A DNA stretch of 64,000 nucleotides from assembly GCA_003326195.1 (NCBI GenBank), contig LXQE01000096.1:102520-166519 (forward strand). Direction: 5' to 3'. Numbering within the stretch: position 1 is the stretch's first letter; each line of letters begins with the position of its first letter. Positions 27,521-35,381 of this stretch are shown piece by piece. A program made the position numbers and the translations under genes. The stretch is from Nostoc punctiforme NIES-2108. GTDB lineage: Bacteria; Cyanobacteriota; Cyanobacteriia; Cyanobacteriales; Nostocaceae. The notes under the pieces are model-generated. The model was not told the origin of the DNA. It did no database searches and saw only the letters and a program-made list of their open reading frames with translations.

Positions 27521-27957
27521 TTTTGCTTGGCAATATACTTTTCAAGTAGGAATTGCTTGAGGTGGGGTTGTTCTAAATTTAAACCAAGCTCTTGAGCTTT
27601 CTGACTAATTTCCTCATAGGTCAGACCTTCACTAATAGCATTGGCAATCAAGGCGATACCACCAGCCCTTGCTCCAGCAGCACAGTGAATTAAAATTGGT
27701 TTGGGTAAGTTCTCAATCTCCTGAATTGCTAACTCTGTTTGCTCTTGATTTGCTTCTGAAGGCTTTAATGGGATATTGGCATATTGCAGTCCAGCCGCTT
27801 GAGCTTGCTGCTGTTCGTCACTGAGAAAACCTGGTTCATCGGGAGAACGCAGGTTCAGCACTGACTTAAATCCCTCTTGGGCTGCCTGTTTTAACTCTTC
27901 AGAAGTTAGTTGTCCAGCAGCGCTCAAGTCGTCACTAACTTTTTTAGTGTTGCTCAT
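27517..27957 (-). CDS. Tyrosine-phosphatase-like / beta-lactamase-hydrolase-like protein (DUF442)
   Basis: The protein of about 146 residues belongs to the dual-specificity phosphatase-like BLH/DUF442 family: DDLSAAGQLTSEELKQAAQEG, SVLNLRSPDEPGF, and the P-loop HCAAGARAGGIALIAN, where Cys and Arg match the CX5R catalytic signature (Cys-Ala-Ala-Gly-Ala-Arg). So it may be an active phosphatase. I chose the ATG at 27957; a GTG at 27972 would add five residues. It overlaps chrA by 4 bp (ATGA). In other bacteria this family is tied to sulfide or sulfur metabolism genes, and ChrA handles an oxyanion, so a shared oxyanion stress role is possible. Confidence 0.75.
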   Translation of the reverse strand: MSNTKKVSDDLSAAGQLTSEELKQAAQEGFKSVLNLRSPDEPGFLSDEQQQAQAAGLQYANIPLKPSEANQEQTELAIQEIENLPKPILIHCAAGARAGGIALIANAISEGLTYEEISQKAQELGLNLEQPHLKQFLLEKYIAKQK

Positions 27958-28011
27958 AATCTTTAAAAACACTATTCCGATAGCTTTATAGTAGTTTATT
28001 CTGTAGACTAT

Positions 28012-28240
28012 TTATTTATAGAGCAATTTTCGTAGGATGCTTTCGCCTAAAATGCAAATGCTTTGACCGAGGAAAGAATACTGACGCAAAGCAGCTTCTA
28101 TTTCTTGAATGACATAAAATCACGGTTTTCTCGCAGCATCAATTTTCCCAGTCTTGCCATCAGTCTTTCAGCACTAGCACTACTGTATAAATAATTGATC
28201 GCTTCAACGAAATAATCAGACTCAAAAAGCTACGATTGAT
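28012..28240 (-). pseudogene. Decayed gene fragment with an internal frameshift
   Basis: Reading leftward from about 28240 gives ESDYFVEAINYLYSSA, then SAERLMARLGKLMLRENRDF. A frameshift follows near 28122, after which another frame continues VIQEIEAALRQYSFLGQSIC and ends with TAA at 28012-28014. The two pieces look like one helical protein whose frame is broken. An upstream in-frame stop (near 28228-28235) means the 5' part is also gone. I cannot name the family. It lies between chrA's partner gene and the acetyltransferase. Confidence 0.5.
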
Positions 28241-28255
28241 CGGCTTAAATTTAAA

Positions 28256-28280
28256 AAGCCCTGATAAAAGTTCAGGGCTT
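28256..28280. terminator. Bidirectional intrinsic terminator-like hairpin
   Basis: AAGCCCTGA at 28256-28264 pairs perfectly with TCAGGGCTT at 28272-28280. T-rich runs lie on both sides, the better one (TTTTTAAATTT) on the minus strand. Its original gene may be the decayed fragment region. Confidence 0.55.
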
Positions 28281-28565
28281 TACTTTATATGCGGTTTATT
28301 AAATGCCAGCCTAAAATTTGTGCCAGCGCTTCTCTATAGAATTAATCATCTCTGAATCGCTTGCTTAAAGATAGCGGAGAACTACCCATTTTTTACCTGG
28401 GTATCTACTTAATAAAGTCTTTAGATTTGTATATATTTCTACTCTGCGATGGCGTACCCGCCTGCCGTAGGCGATCGCTTCTTGGTAAAATTCCTCTGTC
28501 CTTTGGTATTTGGTTACACCACGGTAAATATGAGTCGATAAGTGTTAACTAACCTGAGTAAAGCC

Positions 28566-29117
28566 ATGAACCATAACGTACCATCTCCGATGAGGATAAA
28601 TCTCCGCCCTGCTACCTTTGCTGATTTGGATCTGCTGCGACATTGGGATGAGCAACCTCATGTGGTAGAATCCGATCCTAATGATGACTGGGGCTGGGAG
28701 ATAGAACTTGACCGCGCTCCTGAATGGAGAGAGCAATTGATTGCTGAAATTGATGGTCGCCCCATCGGATTTATTCAGATCATCGATCCGGCACGTGAGG
28801 ATAGTCACTACTGGGGTGATGTTCTGGCGAATCTTCGCGCTATTGATATCTGGATTGGGGAAGAGAGTGATTTGGGCAAAGGCTATGGAACCCAAATGAT
28901 GCAGCTTGCACTTGCTCGATGTTTTGCTGACCCGCAAGTGATAGCTGTACTTGTCGATCCACTTGCTGGCAATACCCGCGTCCACCGCTTTTATGAACGT
29001 CTTGGTTTCCAATTTGTCGAGTCTCGACGATTTGGTGACGATGACTGCTTCGTTTATCGTATGAACCGAGTAGATTGGCATCATGAAGGTGTCATACCAA
29101 TTCAAAATTCAAAATGA
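28566..29117 (+). CDS. GNAT acetyltransferase, AAC(6')-like
   Basis: The protein of about 183 residues resembles aminoglycoside 6'-N-acetyltransferase-type GNAT enzymes: LRPATFADLDLLRHWDEQPHV, DWGWEIELDR, PIGFIQIIDPAREDSHYWG, then the acetyl-CoA loop WIGEESDLGKGYGTQMMQ (motif A, GKGYG) and VHRFYERLGFQFVE. The family transfers acetyl groups to amines; whether this one acts on aminoglycosides is not shown. I chose the ATG at 28566; a GTG at 28542 and an ATG at 28590 are alternatives. It is a lone gene followed by repeat debris. Confidence 0.8.
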   Translation: MNHNVPSPMRINLRPATFADLDLLRHWDEQPHVVESDPNDDWGWEIELDRAPEWREQLIAEIDGRPIGFIQIIDPAREDSHYWGDVLANLRAIDIWIGEESDLGKGYGTQMMQLALARCFADPQVIAVLVDPLAGNTRVHRFYERLGFQFVESRRFGDDDCFVYRMNRVDWHHEGVIPIQNSK

Positions 29118-29454
29118 CGCTCTCTACGAGACGCTAAAAGCGAACGCGGACTCGCTTGCCGCCGGCGCTAACAAAATTCAAAATTAAGAAAGTGAGAATT
29201 AGCATAGGTTTTATGGTTTGCATCTGTATCATAATTTTTTGTGAATTGGTGTCACGGCAGCAGATTGATACGGTTTCAATACTGTTCGGTTAAGCATTTT
29301 TAACTTGGAATTGGGCTTTGGGAAAAGGTTACTGGGTTTGGGTTAAAGGTTTTTCCCTTTTACCCTTCCCCTTTCCCCTTAACCGAAGTTTAATCAGTAA
29401 CTGAACATAATCAAGGTAATCAATAATTCTTCGCGTGTCCGTTGATACTGGACG
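29118..29454. other. Intergenic region with GC-rich repeat debris
   Basis: Around 29115-29170 is a GC-rich repeat fragment of a type also seen near 18470-18510 and 61905-61950. Purine/pyrimidine-skewed stretches at 29310-29385 resemble the T/C-rich dispersed repeats. No gene is supported; the 3' end of the sigma factor gene lies at 29455. Confidence 0.45.
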
Positions 29455-30717
29455 TTAAAGCTGAACTTCGCGCAGCCGACGCTCCAGAAAGCGGCGTTCG
29501 CTGTCATTTGTAACCAGCATGAGCGCGATCGCGTAGCTCTCTGCGGCTGACGCTGAGGCTCCGATGCGGCGCAGCATCTCGGCACGGGTGGCGTGAAATA
29601 GATGGTAGTCATTAAGTTGGGAAGCAAGCCCATCAATGAGTTCGAGGGCTGTTTGAGGAGTCTCTATCATTGAGATCGCCACCGCCCGATTCAGCGACAC
29701 AATCGGCGAGGGCTGCAAGCGTTCGAGCAAATCGTAGAGGCGGACAATTTGTAACCAGTCCGTTTCTTCTGCTTGTGCTGCCTGACAATGTAGTGCGGCG
29801 ATCGCTGCTTGTACTCCAAACGGGCCAGTTCCACCCCGCAGTGACTCCTCAACAAGCGGTAGCGCCTCAGCAATCTGCTGTTGGTTCCAGCGACGACGAT
29901 CCTGATCTTCAAGCAACACCAGATCGCCCGCCTCATCCAAACGGGCATCGCGCCGGGAGTCGTGCAGCAACATCAGCGCCAAGAGTGCAGTCACTTCTGA
30001 GGGCGGTTGCGGTGCCATCAACGTCCTCACGAGGCGACCCAGCCGAATCGCCTCTGTGCAGAGGTCAGCCCTCACCATCGTCTCGCCTCTAGTCGTCGCG
30101 TAGCCCTCATTGAAAATCAAATAGATCGCCGTCAGCACTGCGTCTACCCGCACAGACAGATCGGTTGTGTCCGGCACTTTATAGGGAATACCTGCATCCC
30201 GAATCTTGCGCTTGGCGCGTACCAGTCGTTGCGCCATCGTTGCAGTGGGTACGAGAAACGCCCGCGCAATTTCATCTGTCTCAAGTCCGCCCAGCAGCCG
30301 CAGTGTCAAAGCAACCTGCGCCTCAATCGCCAGTGCTGGGTGGCAGCAAGTAAAGATCAGCCGCAGCCGATCGTCTGGAATTTCGTCTGTATCGTAAGTT
30401 GGCTCCTCACGGGTTGGGATTAACCCGGAGGCAGCGTACCATTCCAATTTTTCCGTCAGCCGTGTCCGCCGTCGGAGGCGATCAATGGCTTTGTATCGGG
30501 CTGTTTTGACAATCCACGCACGGGGAAGATCGGGCACGCCGCTGGACTGCCATTGATTCACGGCGGCTATAAAGGCTTCCTGTACCGCTTCTTCAGCCAC
30601 ATCGAAATCCCCCACCAACCGGATGAGGATGGCGACGATCCGCCCCCATTCAGCCCGATAAAGGGAGGCGATCGCTTGTTTTACGTCTGTTTTTGCGTTT
30701 GGGATTATACCTGACAT
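29455..30717 (-). CDS. ECF RNA polymerase sigma factor, ECF42-like with C-terminal TPR-like domain
   Basis: The 420-residue protein has sigma region 2 (about residues 20-85: IVAILIRLVGDFDVAEEAVQ, then RAWIVKTARYKAIDRLRR) and region 4 (about 125-180: LRLLGGLETDEIARAFLVP, MAQRLVRAKRKI). A long C-terminal helical domain (about 190-420, DUF6596-type, LTAIYLIFNEGYATTRG) follows. That architecture is the ECF42 group, which lacks a classical anti-sigma factor and is usually linked to DGPF (YCII-related) genes. Such a gene lies divergently next door at 30903. Two promoter-like boxes, TGTCGA-17-CGAC, lie between them and are likely its targets. The ATG at 30717 has no strong ribosome binding site. Confidence 0.9.
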   Translation of the reverse strand: MSGIIPNAKTDVKQAIASLYRAEWGRIVAILIRLVGDFDVAEEAVQEAFIAAVNQWQSSGVPDLPRAWIVKTARYKAIDRLRRRTRLTEKLEWYAASGLIPTREEPTYDTDEIPDDRLRLIFTCCHPALAIEAQVALTLRLLGGLETDEIARAFLVPTATMAQRLVRAKRKIRDAGIPYKVPDTTDLSVRVDAVLTAIYLIFNEGYATTRGETMVRADLCTEAIRLGRLVRTLMAPQPPSEVTALLALMLLHDSRRDARLDEAGDLVLLEDQDRRRWNQQQIAEALPLVEESLRGGTGPFGVQAAIAALHCQAAQAEETDWLQIVRLYDLLERLQPSPIVSLNRAVAISMIETPQTALELIDGLASQLNDYHLFHATRAEMLRRIGASASAAESYAIALMLVTNDSERRFLERRLREVQL

Positions 30718-30735
30718 AAAAAATTTTTGGCGAGG

Positions 30736-30762
30736 TGTCGATTTGAGCCAGCACCGTTCGAC
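30736..30762 (+). promoter_or_regulatory. ECF42-type promoter-like box, distal copy
   Basis: TGTCGA at 30736-30741 and CGAC at 30759-30762 are separated by 17 bp. The same box, in a 60-bp nearly identical context, recurs at 30830-30856. From memory, ECF42 target promoters carry TGTCGA in the -35 element and a CGA-containing -10 element. A ribosome-binding-like AAAGGAGG follows at 30781-30788 but no gene follows it directly. Confidence 0.6.
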
Positions 30763-30829
30763 TTACTCACAAAGGGAAACAAAGGAGGTATACCTCGATC
30801 GTACTAAACGATCAAAATTTTTGGCGGAG

Positions 30830-30856
30830 TGTCGATTTGAGTCGGCACCGTTCGAC
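30830..30856 (+). promoter_or_regulatory. ECF42-type promoter-like box, proximal copy
   Basis: TGTCGA at 30830-30835 and CGAC at 30853-30856, again with a 17-bp spacer, lie 46 bp before the ATG of the DGPF gene. AAGGAGG at 30889-30895 is that gene's ribosome binding site. This is the likely start of the four-gene operon. Confidence 0.65.
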
Positions 30857-30902
30857 TTACTCACAAAGGGAAGTAACAACGGGAAATTAAGGAGGCAACC
30901 CC

Positions 30903-31262
30903 ATGAAATATTTGCTGCTGATTTATATGGAGGAAAATGCCCTGAGCCAAACCGAACGGGAACATTGTTATGTAGAATCCGCGCAACTGGCACAACAACT
31001 CAACTCGAAGGGGCAGTTGCGAGATACTGCCCCACTCCACTCTGTGGCCACTGCAACCAGCGTTCGGGTGCGCGACGGCAAACCGCTAGTAACTGACGGG
31101 CCGTTTGCAGAAACCCGTGAACAATTGGGCGGTTTTTTTCTGATTAATGCTCAGGATCTCGACGAAGCGATCGCGATCGCCGCGAGGATTCCAGGCGCGC
31201 GCATTGGCACTGTTGAAATTCGACCTGTGATTGAAGTTGCAGGTTTGCCAGAGAATTCGTAA
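30903..31262 (+). CDS. DGPF/YCII-related domain protein
   Basis: The 119-residue protein has the start MKYLLLIYMEE and the motif VTDGPFAETREQLGGFFLI, the DGPF signature of the YCII-related family, followed by AIAIAARIPGARIGTVEIRPV. These small ferredoxin-like fold proteins are typically encoded next to ECF42-type sigma factors and are thought to be their main targets. The biochemical role is unknown. A strong AAGGAGG precedes the ATG. It heads an operon of four genes, directly downstream of two TGTCGA-17-CGAC boxes, and is divergent from the sigma factor gene. Confidence 0.88.
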   Translation: MKYLLLIYMEENALSQTEREHCYVESAQLAQQLNSKGQLRDTAPLHSVATATSVRVRDGKPLVTDGPFAETREQLGGFFLINAQDLDEAIAIAARIPGARIGTVEIRPVIEVAGLPENS

Positions 31263-31291
31263 CTGCACTCAACCTCAACCCAAAAGGAGAG

Positions 31292-31741
31292 ATGACAATG
31301 ACAACCAAAAGCACGATCGCAACTAACGAAGTTCAGATTCGCCAACTAATTGCCGAGCAACAACGTGCTATCTGCGCCAAGGATGTTGAGCAAATCATGT
31401 CCCACTACGCCACTGAGGTCATCATCTTCGATGTTAAACCTCCTTTCCAAACCCAAGGAAAAGATGCTTGGGGTCAAGTGTGGTCAGAATGTTTGCCTTA
31501 CTTCCCCGACACCTTTGAGATTGAAACACGAGACCTGAAGATTACCGTCAGTGAAGACTTAGCGGTTGCACATTGGCTATTTCGCTTCACAGGAACCCAA
31601 GACCATCCGGCAATGCAGACGTGGATGCGCATCACCGCTGTCTGCCAGAAAAATCAAGGCGAATGGCAGATATTACACGAACATCTCTCGGTTCCATTCG
31701 ATCCAGAGACCTCTCAAGCTGTATTCACGCTCAACCCATAG
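31292..31741 (+). CDS. SnoaL/NTF2-like protein (DUF4440-type)
   Basis: The product of about 149 residues has an NTF2-like alpha+beta cone fold pattern: IRQLIAEQQRAICAKDVEQI, MSHYATEVIIFDVKPPFQ, then DLAVAHWLFRFTG, TWMRITAVCQKNQGEWQILHEHLSVPF. This matches the SgcJ/EcaC/SnoaL-like group. Members are small enzymes or binding proteins; no catalytic residue set can be fixed here. Two in-frame ATGs exist (31292 and 31298), and AAGGAG is spaced better for the second. It follows the DGPF gene by 29 bp and belongs to the sigma-factor-linked operon. Confidence 0.8.
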   Translation: MTMTTKSTIATNEVQIRQLIAEQQRAICAKDVEQIMSHYATEVIIFDVKPPFQTQGKDAWGQVWSECLPYFPDTFEIETRDLKITVSEDLAVAHWLFRFTGTQDHPAMQTWMRITAVCQKNQGEWQILHEHLSVPFDPETSQAVFTLNP

Positions 31742-31763
31742 CCCAATCTACTGAGCCAAGGCA

Positions 31764-32174
31764 ATGAAACTCAATCCTTATCTCATGTTCAACGGCAACT
31801 GTGAGGCAGCGTTCAAGTTCTATGAACACTGTCTTGGCGGCAAAATTGCCATGATGCTCACGCACGGAGATGCGCCCTCAGCCGAGCATATACCTGCCGG
31901 ATGGCATGACAAAATCATGCACGTCTGCCTCGATCTGGGCGATCGCCTCTTGATGGGGTCTGACAGCCCGCCTGGGTATTTTGAAATACCCCAAGGCTTC
32001 TACGTGCAAATCAGCGTTGACGAGCCAGGGGAGGCAGAACGCATCTTTCATATCCTGGCAGAAAACGGAAAAGTGAAGATGCCGATCGATCAAACCTTTT
32101 GGTCTGTCCGCTTTGGGATGTTGGTCGATCAATTCGGCATTCCGTGGATGGTCAACTGCCAGAAAACTGCTTGA
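31764..32174 (+). CDS. VOC superfamily PhnB-like protein
   Basis: The 136-residue protein matches the PhnB/glyoxalase-like VOC fold: LNPYLMFNGNCEAAFKFYEHCL, a central LDLGDRLLMGSDSPPGYF, and a C-terminal FWSVRFGMLVDQFGIPWMVNC. Two beta-alpha-beta-beta-beta halves are recognisable. VOC proteins bind metals or small ligands; this sub-family's reaction is mostly unknown. It starts 22 bp after the SnoaL-like gene and is part of the same operon. PhnB-like genes often accompany ECF42 and DGPF genes. Confidence 0.82.
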   Translation: MKLNPYLMFNGNCEAAFKFYEHCLGGKIAMMLTHGDAPSAEHIPAGWHDKIMHVCLDLGDRLLMGSDSPPGYFEIPQGFYVQISVDEPGEAERIFHILAENGKVKMPIDQTFWSVRFGMLVDQFGIPWMVNCQKTA

Positions 32175-32263
32175 TTTGTGGGGAGGCGCTTATGGGCGTC
32201 TTCCCTGTAAAACTTCAGCGCTTCGCCAATCCTTCACTGTGCAATAATTCAAAAGAAGAATCC

Positions 32264-32671
32264 ATGAGTACTCAAATTTTTGTTAATCTGCCAGTTAAAA
32301 ACCTCAATCAATCGATCGAGTTCTTTACTCAACTCGGCTTTGAGTTTAATCCTCAATTCACTGACGAAACTGCCACCTGCATGATTGTGTCCGAAAACAT
32401 TTTCGTCATGCTCTTGACCTATGAAAAGTTTAAAACGTTTACTCCCAAAGAAATTTGTGATGCCACAAAAAGCACAGAAGTGCTTGTGTGTTTATCTTCT
32501 GATAGCCGAGAACAAGTTGATGAAATAGTTCGCAAGGCTGTCGCCGCTGGTGGAACAACCTACAATGAACCGCAAGATCACGGTTTTATGTATGGACATG
32601 GATTTGCTGACTTAGATGGCCACATTTGGGAAATTATCTACATGGAGCCAAGCGCAATAAATCAAGGTTGA
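32264..32671 (+). CDS. VOC superfamily glyoxalase/bleomycin-resistance-like protein
   Basis: The protein of about 135 residues begins MSTQIFVNLPVKNLNQSIEF, has NIFVMLLTYEKFKTF in the middle and FMYGHGFADLDGHIWEIIYM at the C-terminus, a standard VOC pattern. The start at 32264 is preceded by AGAAGAATCC; the frame is open further upstream but that part overlaps the PhnB-like gene and looks non-coding. It is the fourth and last gene of the operon led by the DGPF gene. Function unknown; the family includes dioxygenases, isomerases and drug-binding proteins. Confidence 0.8.
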   Translation: MSTQIFVNLPVKNLNQSIEFFTQLGFEFNPQFTDETATCMIVSENIFVMLLTYEKFKTFTPKEICDATKSTEVLVCLSSDSREQVDEIVRKAVAAGGTTYNEPQDHGFMYGHGFADLDGHIWEIIYMEPSAINQG

Positions 32672-32769
32672 TTGCAGACATTGAAATAATGCTGCAAAGC
32701 AAAATTCTAAATTACAGCTATTTTCAAGTAAATAGCTGTAATACACAAATGCAAATACTCCTACCTGCT

Positions 32770-33210
32770 TCAAATCACTCTTTGCCGCAGATGTCGCCCA
32801 CCAAAGCCTTGCTTAATCCAATTCAGACATTCATATTCAGATTTGAATAACTTTGGAGCTGCAATATTATTCAATAACTCTGGTGGGTAATGGTCATAAA
32901 AATATTTGTCTCCTTCTTGAAAGATGATAATCAAATTGTTTCGATAAACATAGCGAGACTTAAAACTATCCCCCCGATGAACAAACTCGAAGTTTTGATC
33001 GATATGCTCTTTAGCAATATCAATGATGTTATTAGCGTCACTTCCATAGATTTCTGCTGGATTTTCTGCTTTATGAAATTTGCTTGTGTGCCCAATTTCA
33101 GATAGCATTTTATACGAATAAATTTCGTAATTATCCGCCTTGCCAAAAATAAATGGAATGATGAGATATCCTTGATATGAGACTGATTTTTCATAAAGAA
33201 GACGACTCAT
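32770..33210 (-). CDS. Hypothetical protein
   Basis: The 146-residue soluble protein has no signal peptide or membrane helix and no domain I recognise. Visible features are SRLLYEKSVSYQGYLIIPFI at the start and a C-terminal PPELLNNIAAPKLFKSEYEC. Gene status is well supported by a strong AAAGGAGG ribosome binding site 5 bases before the ATG at 33210. It is transcribed toward the sigma-factor operon and probably alone. I propose no function. Confidence 0.75.
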   Translation of the reverse strand: MSRLLYEKSVSYQGYLIIPFIFGKADNYEIYSYKMLSEIGHTSKFHKAENPAEIYGSDANNIIDIAKEHIDQNFEFVHRGDSFKSRYVYRNNLIIIFQEGDKYFYDHYPPELLNNIAAPKLFKSEYECLNWIKQGFGGRHLRQRVI

Positions 33211-33293
33211 CTCAACCTCCTTTGGTGGAACTACTCTGAAAAATTTTTCTTTAACGGAAAAGTATTACAACACCAATTATCTACTAAATACGA

Positions 33294-34148
33294 TCACCAT
33301 AAACTGAGTTGATTCGGGGGATGCTCAAGGTTATTCCAAGGTAGGGGTGGAACTGGTGTACCACTCTGTTCCAATAGCTGTTGGAAGTGACGGGCTGTAC
33401 TGGGCGATCGCGCTTCTATTGGACAATGGACAAAGAAATAAATTCGCACTCCCATCTGTAACCATTGCTGAATCTGCCTCACCCACTCTTCCATAAATGG
33501 CTGATTCACTGATAAATTCGGATGAGAAATAAACCGAATCAGAGTAAAAGGTGCTGTCACACTCAATTGCAGCGGCAATTTAGGTTTGCGCCGTTCCGAT
33601 TGCAACTGGGGGTCATCATCTCCAGTGTAAATGGGACGCGAGTCTAACAGTACTCGTCCGACACCTAACTTTTCTAAAAGCGCTGTCAAATTACTAGCAT
33701 GGGGTTCCTTGAACCAGTCGGGATGCCGAACTTCCACTGCTAGAGATGTTTCTGTATGCGGCCAAGCTTCTAAAAAGTTGGTCAAATCGTCAAGTAATGC
33801 AGGTGCATAACTAGGTGGTAACTGAGCAAAAATTGGGCCAAGATGCTTACCCAATGGGCGCATCCCCTCCAGAAATTTTAAAGCAGCTGGTATATAAGGT
33901 TTTAGCAACCCTTGATGGGTAATATCTCGCGGTAATTTTAGACAGAATTCAAACCCTGCTGGTGTTTCAGCAGCCCAACGGGTTACAGTTTCTTCGTTAG
34001 GCACGGCATAAAAGGTAGTGTTACCTTCTACAGTGCTGAAGCGACGACTGTAGAGATGGAGAAAATCAGCAGTGCGAGTACCTTGGGGATAGAGTTCGCC
34101 TACCCAACCTTTATATGCCCAAACAGCACAACCGATAAAAAAGTTCAC
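33294..34148 (-). CDS. DUF72 domain protein (YecE-like TIM barrel)
   Basis: The 284-residue protein matches DUF72: FFIGCAVWAYKGWVGELYPQ, then FSTVEGNTTFYAVPNEETVTRW, FEFCLKLPRDITH, LGPIFAQLPPSYAP, SLAVEVRHPDWF and a final IRFISHP/YFFVHCP region. The family folds as a TIM barrel and its biochemical role is unclear. Start at the ATG 34148 gives the normal family length. It has no close same-strand partner; a 63-bp tandem repeat block lies upstream. Confidence 0.85.
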   Translation of the reverse strand: MNFFIGCAVWAYKGWVGELYPQGTRTADFLHLYSRRFSTVEGNTTFYAVPNEETVTRWAAETPAGFEFCLKLPRDITHQGLLKPYIPAALKFLEGMRPLGKHLGPIFAQLPPSYAPALLDDLTNFLEAWPHTETSLAVEVRHPDWFKEPHASNLTALLEKLGVGRVLLDSRPIYTGDDDPQLQSERRKPKLPLQLSVTAPFTLIRFISHPNLSVNQPFMEEWVRQIQQWLQMGVRIYFFVHCPIEARSPSTARHFQQLLEQSGTPVPPLPWNNLEHPPNQLSLW

Positions 34149-34733
34149 AATGCCTAAAAGCCTTGATGTATCATATTCAATTTTACACGCAGGTTGTAGG
34201 GATAGATAAAACTAGGTCAGATTCCCGACTTGTGAAAAAAAAATCACAGATTTTTTATCAAAATGCTTGATTGCTTTCTCATTTCAGTAGATTTAGCAAG
34301 CAAAAAGGCACATTGCTTTCTGAAAATGCTTGATTGCTTTCTCATTTCGGTAGATTCAGCAAGCAAAAAGGCATATTGCTTTCTGAAAATGCTTGATTGC
34401 TTTCTGATTTCAGTAGATTCAGCAAGCAAAAAGGCATATTGCTTTCTGAAAATGCTTGATTGCTTTCTCATTTCGGTAGATTCAGCAAGCAAAAAGGCAT
34501 ATTGCTTTCTCTTTTCAGTAGATCGCGTATTCATTTTAGTGTTCTAGGCAAGCAAACAGGTATATAGCAGTTTTCAATCGCATTGCATAGAAGTCATTTA
34601 TGCACCAATACGTTTTAGTTAAAGGTTATTGGTGTGGATATATTGGTTTTTTAAGACGCGATAAATCGCGTCTCTACATGAGCGATAAATCGCATCTTTA
34701 CATGAGGGTTTTGGTGTTATAGCACAACCTAAC
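34149..34733. other. Intergenic region with tandem and palindromic repeats
   Basis: The stretch contains the four-copy 63-bp repeat (34261-34512) and, at about 34650-34705, two copies of the GCGATAAATCGC palindrome type (GACGCGATAAATCGCGTC and GAGCGATAAATCGCATC). No gene supported. Confidence 0.55.
34261..34512. repeat. Four tandem 63-bp repeats, open in frames on both strands
   Basis: Units start at 34261, 34324, 34387 and 34450 with exactly 63 bp spacing and few differences. Because 63 is divisible by three, both strands keep an open frame. The plus strand would give 21-residue units with LDCFLISVDSASKKA, the minus strand units with AFLLAESTEMRKQ. Neither has a ribosome binding site, so I do not call a gene. 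The repeat could also fold: TTGCTTTCT and AGCAAGCAAAA arms are partly complementary. Confidence 0.85.
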
Positions 34734-35381
34734 TTATTGATAAATTGAACCATCAGGCATAATTGCCCCTGCTAAGTTAGTACCAACTAATTTAACCAGA
34801 AGACGCTCACCAGAACGAATCCGCGCTCCCGTCAAGTCGGCTCCTCGCAAGTCGGCACCACTGAGATCCGCTCCAATCAAGTTAGCAGCGCGTAAATTCG
34901 CCTCTCTAAGATCGGCTAAAAGTAGATTTGCCCGAAATAAATTTGCTTCAGATAAATTTGCACCTCTAAGGTTGACTTTGTGCATAAAAGTATCGCTGAG
35001 ATTAGCACCGCTCAAATTGGCATAACTCAAATTTCTGCCAGATAAGTCTTTATTGCTCAAATTTGCCCGACTGTAGTCTTTGCCACTCAAGTCTGAGTTT
35101 TGCTTTGGTGGTCGCTGGGTTGTTTGAGATGGTTTTTCCTGTTGAGGTGGCGGTGAGTTAAATGTAGTTTGAGGTTTGGTTTTTAAAGAGCGCAACTTTT
35201 CACGAGCTTCATTTATAGCTTTCAGCTTGTCTTGGGCTTTTTGCTGTAAACGGAGATTGTCTTTGGGAATGCGATCAGGATGCCAAACAAAGACTAAATC
35301 TTTGTAAGCCTGGTTCACTTCTTCAAGTGTTGCTCCAGGCTCTAATTCCAAAACTCTATAGTACCGCTCCAGATCGCTCAT
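34734..35381 (-). CDS. J-domain and pentapeptide-repeat fusion protein
   Basis: The 215-residue protein starts with a DnaJ J-domain (about residues 5-68, YYRVLELEPGATLEEVNQAY with the HPD motif in VWHPDRIPK). A Pro/Gln-rich linker follows (about 70-95), then a pentapeptide block (about 98-190, ANLSGANLSD and ADLRGADLTGAR). The J-domain should stimulate a DnaK-type Hsp70, while the pentapeptide beta-helix could be the client-binding or docking part; that division is inference. It has no cysteine-rich or C-terminal DnaJ domains, so it is not a general DnaJ. It is a single gene; a G-rich low-complexity stretch (about 35474-35525) lies upstream. Confidence 0.85.
   Translation of the reverse strand: MSDLERYYRVLELEPGATLEEVNQAYKDLVFVWHPDRIPKDNLRLQQKAQDKLKAINEAREKLRSLKTKPQTTFNSPPPQQEKPSQTTQRPPKQNSDLSGKDYSRANLSNKDLSGRNLSYANLSGANLSDTFMHKVNLRGANLSEANLFRANLLLADLREANLRAANLIGADLSGADLRGADLTGARIRSGERLLVKLVGTNLAGAIMPDGSIYQ

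Noticed and set aside
34261..34512. Possible CRISPR array
   Set aside because: Units are directly adjacent and nearly identical over 63 bp, without unique spacers, so it is a simple tandem repeat.
34244..34534. 96-residue minus-strand ORF of KQSSIFRKQYAFLLAESTE repeats
   Set aside because: No ribosome binding site, and both strands are open only because the unit is 63 bp long; no support for translation.
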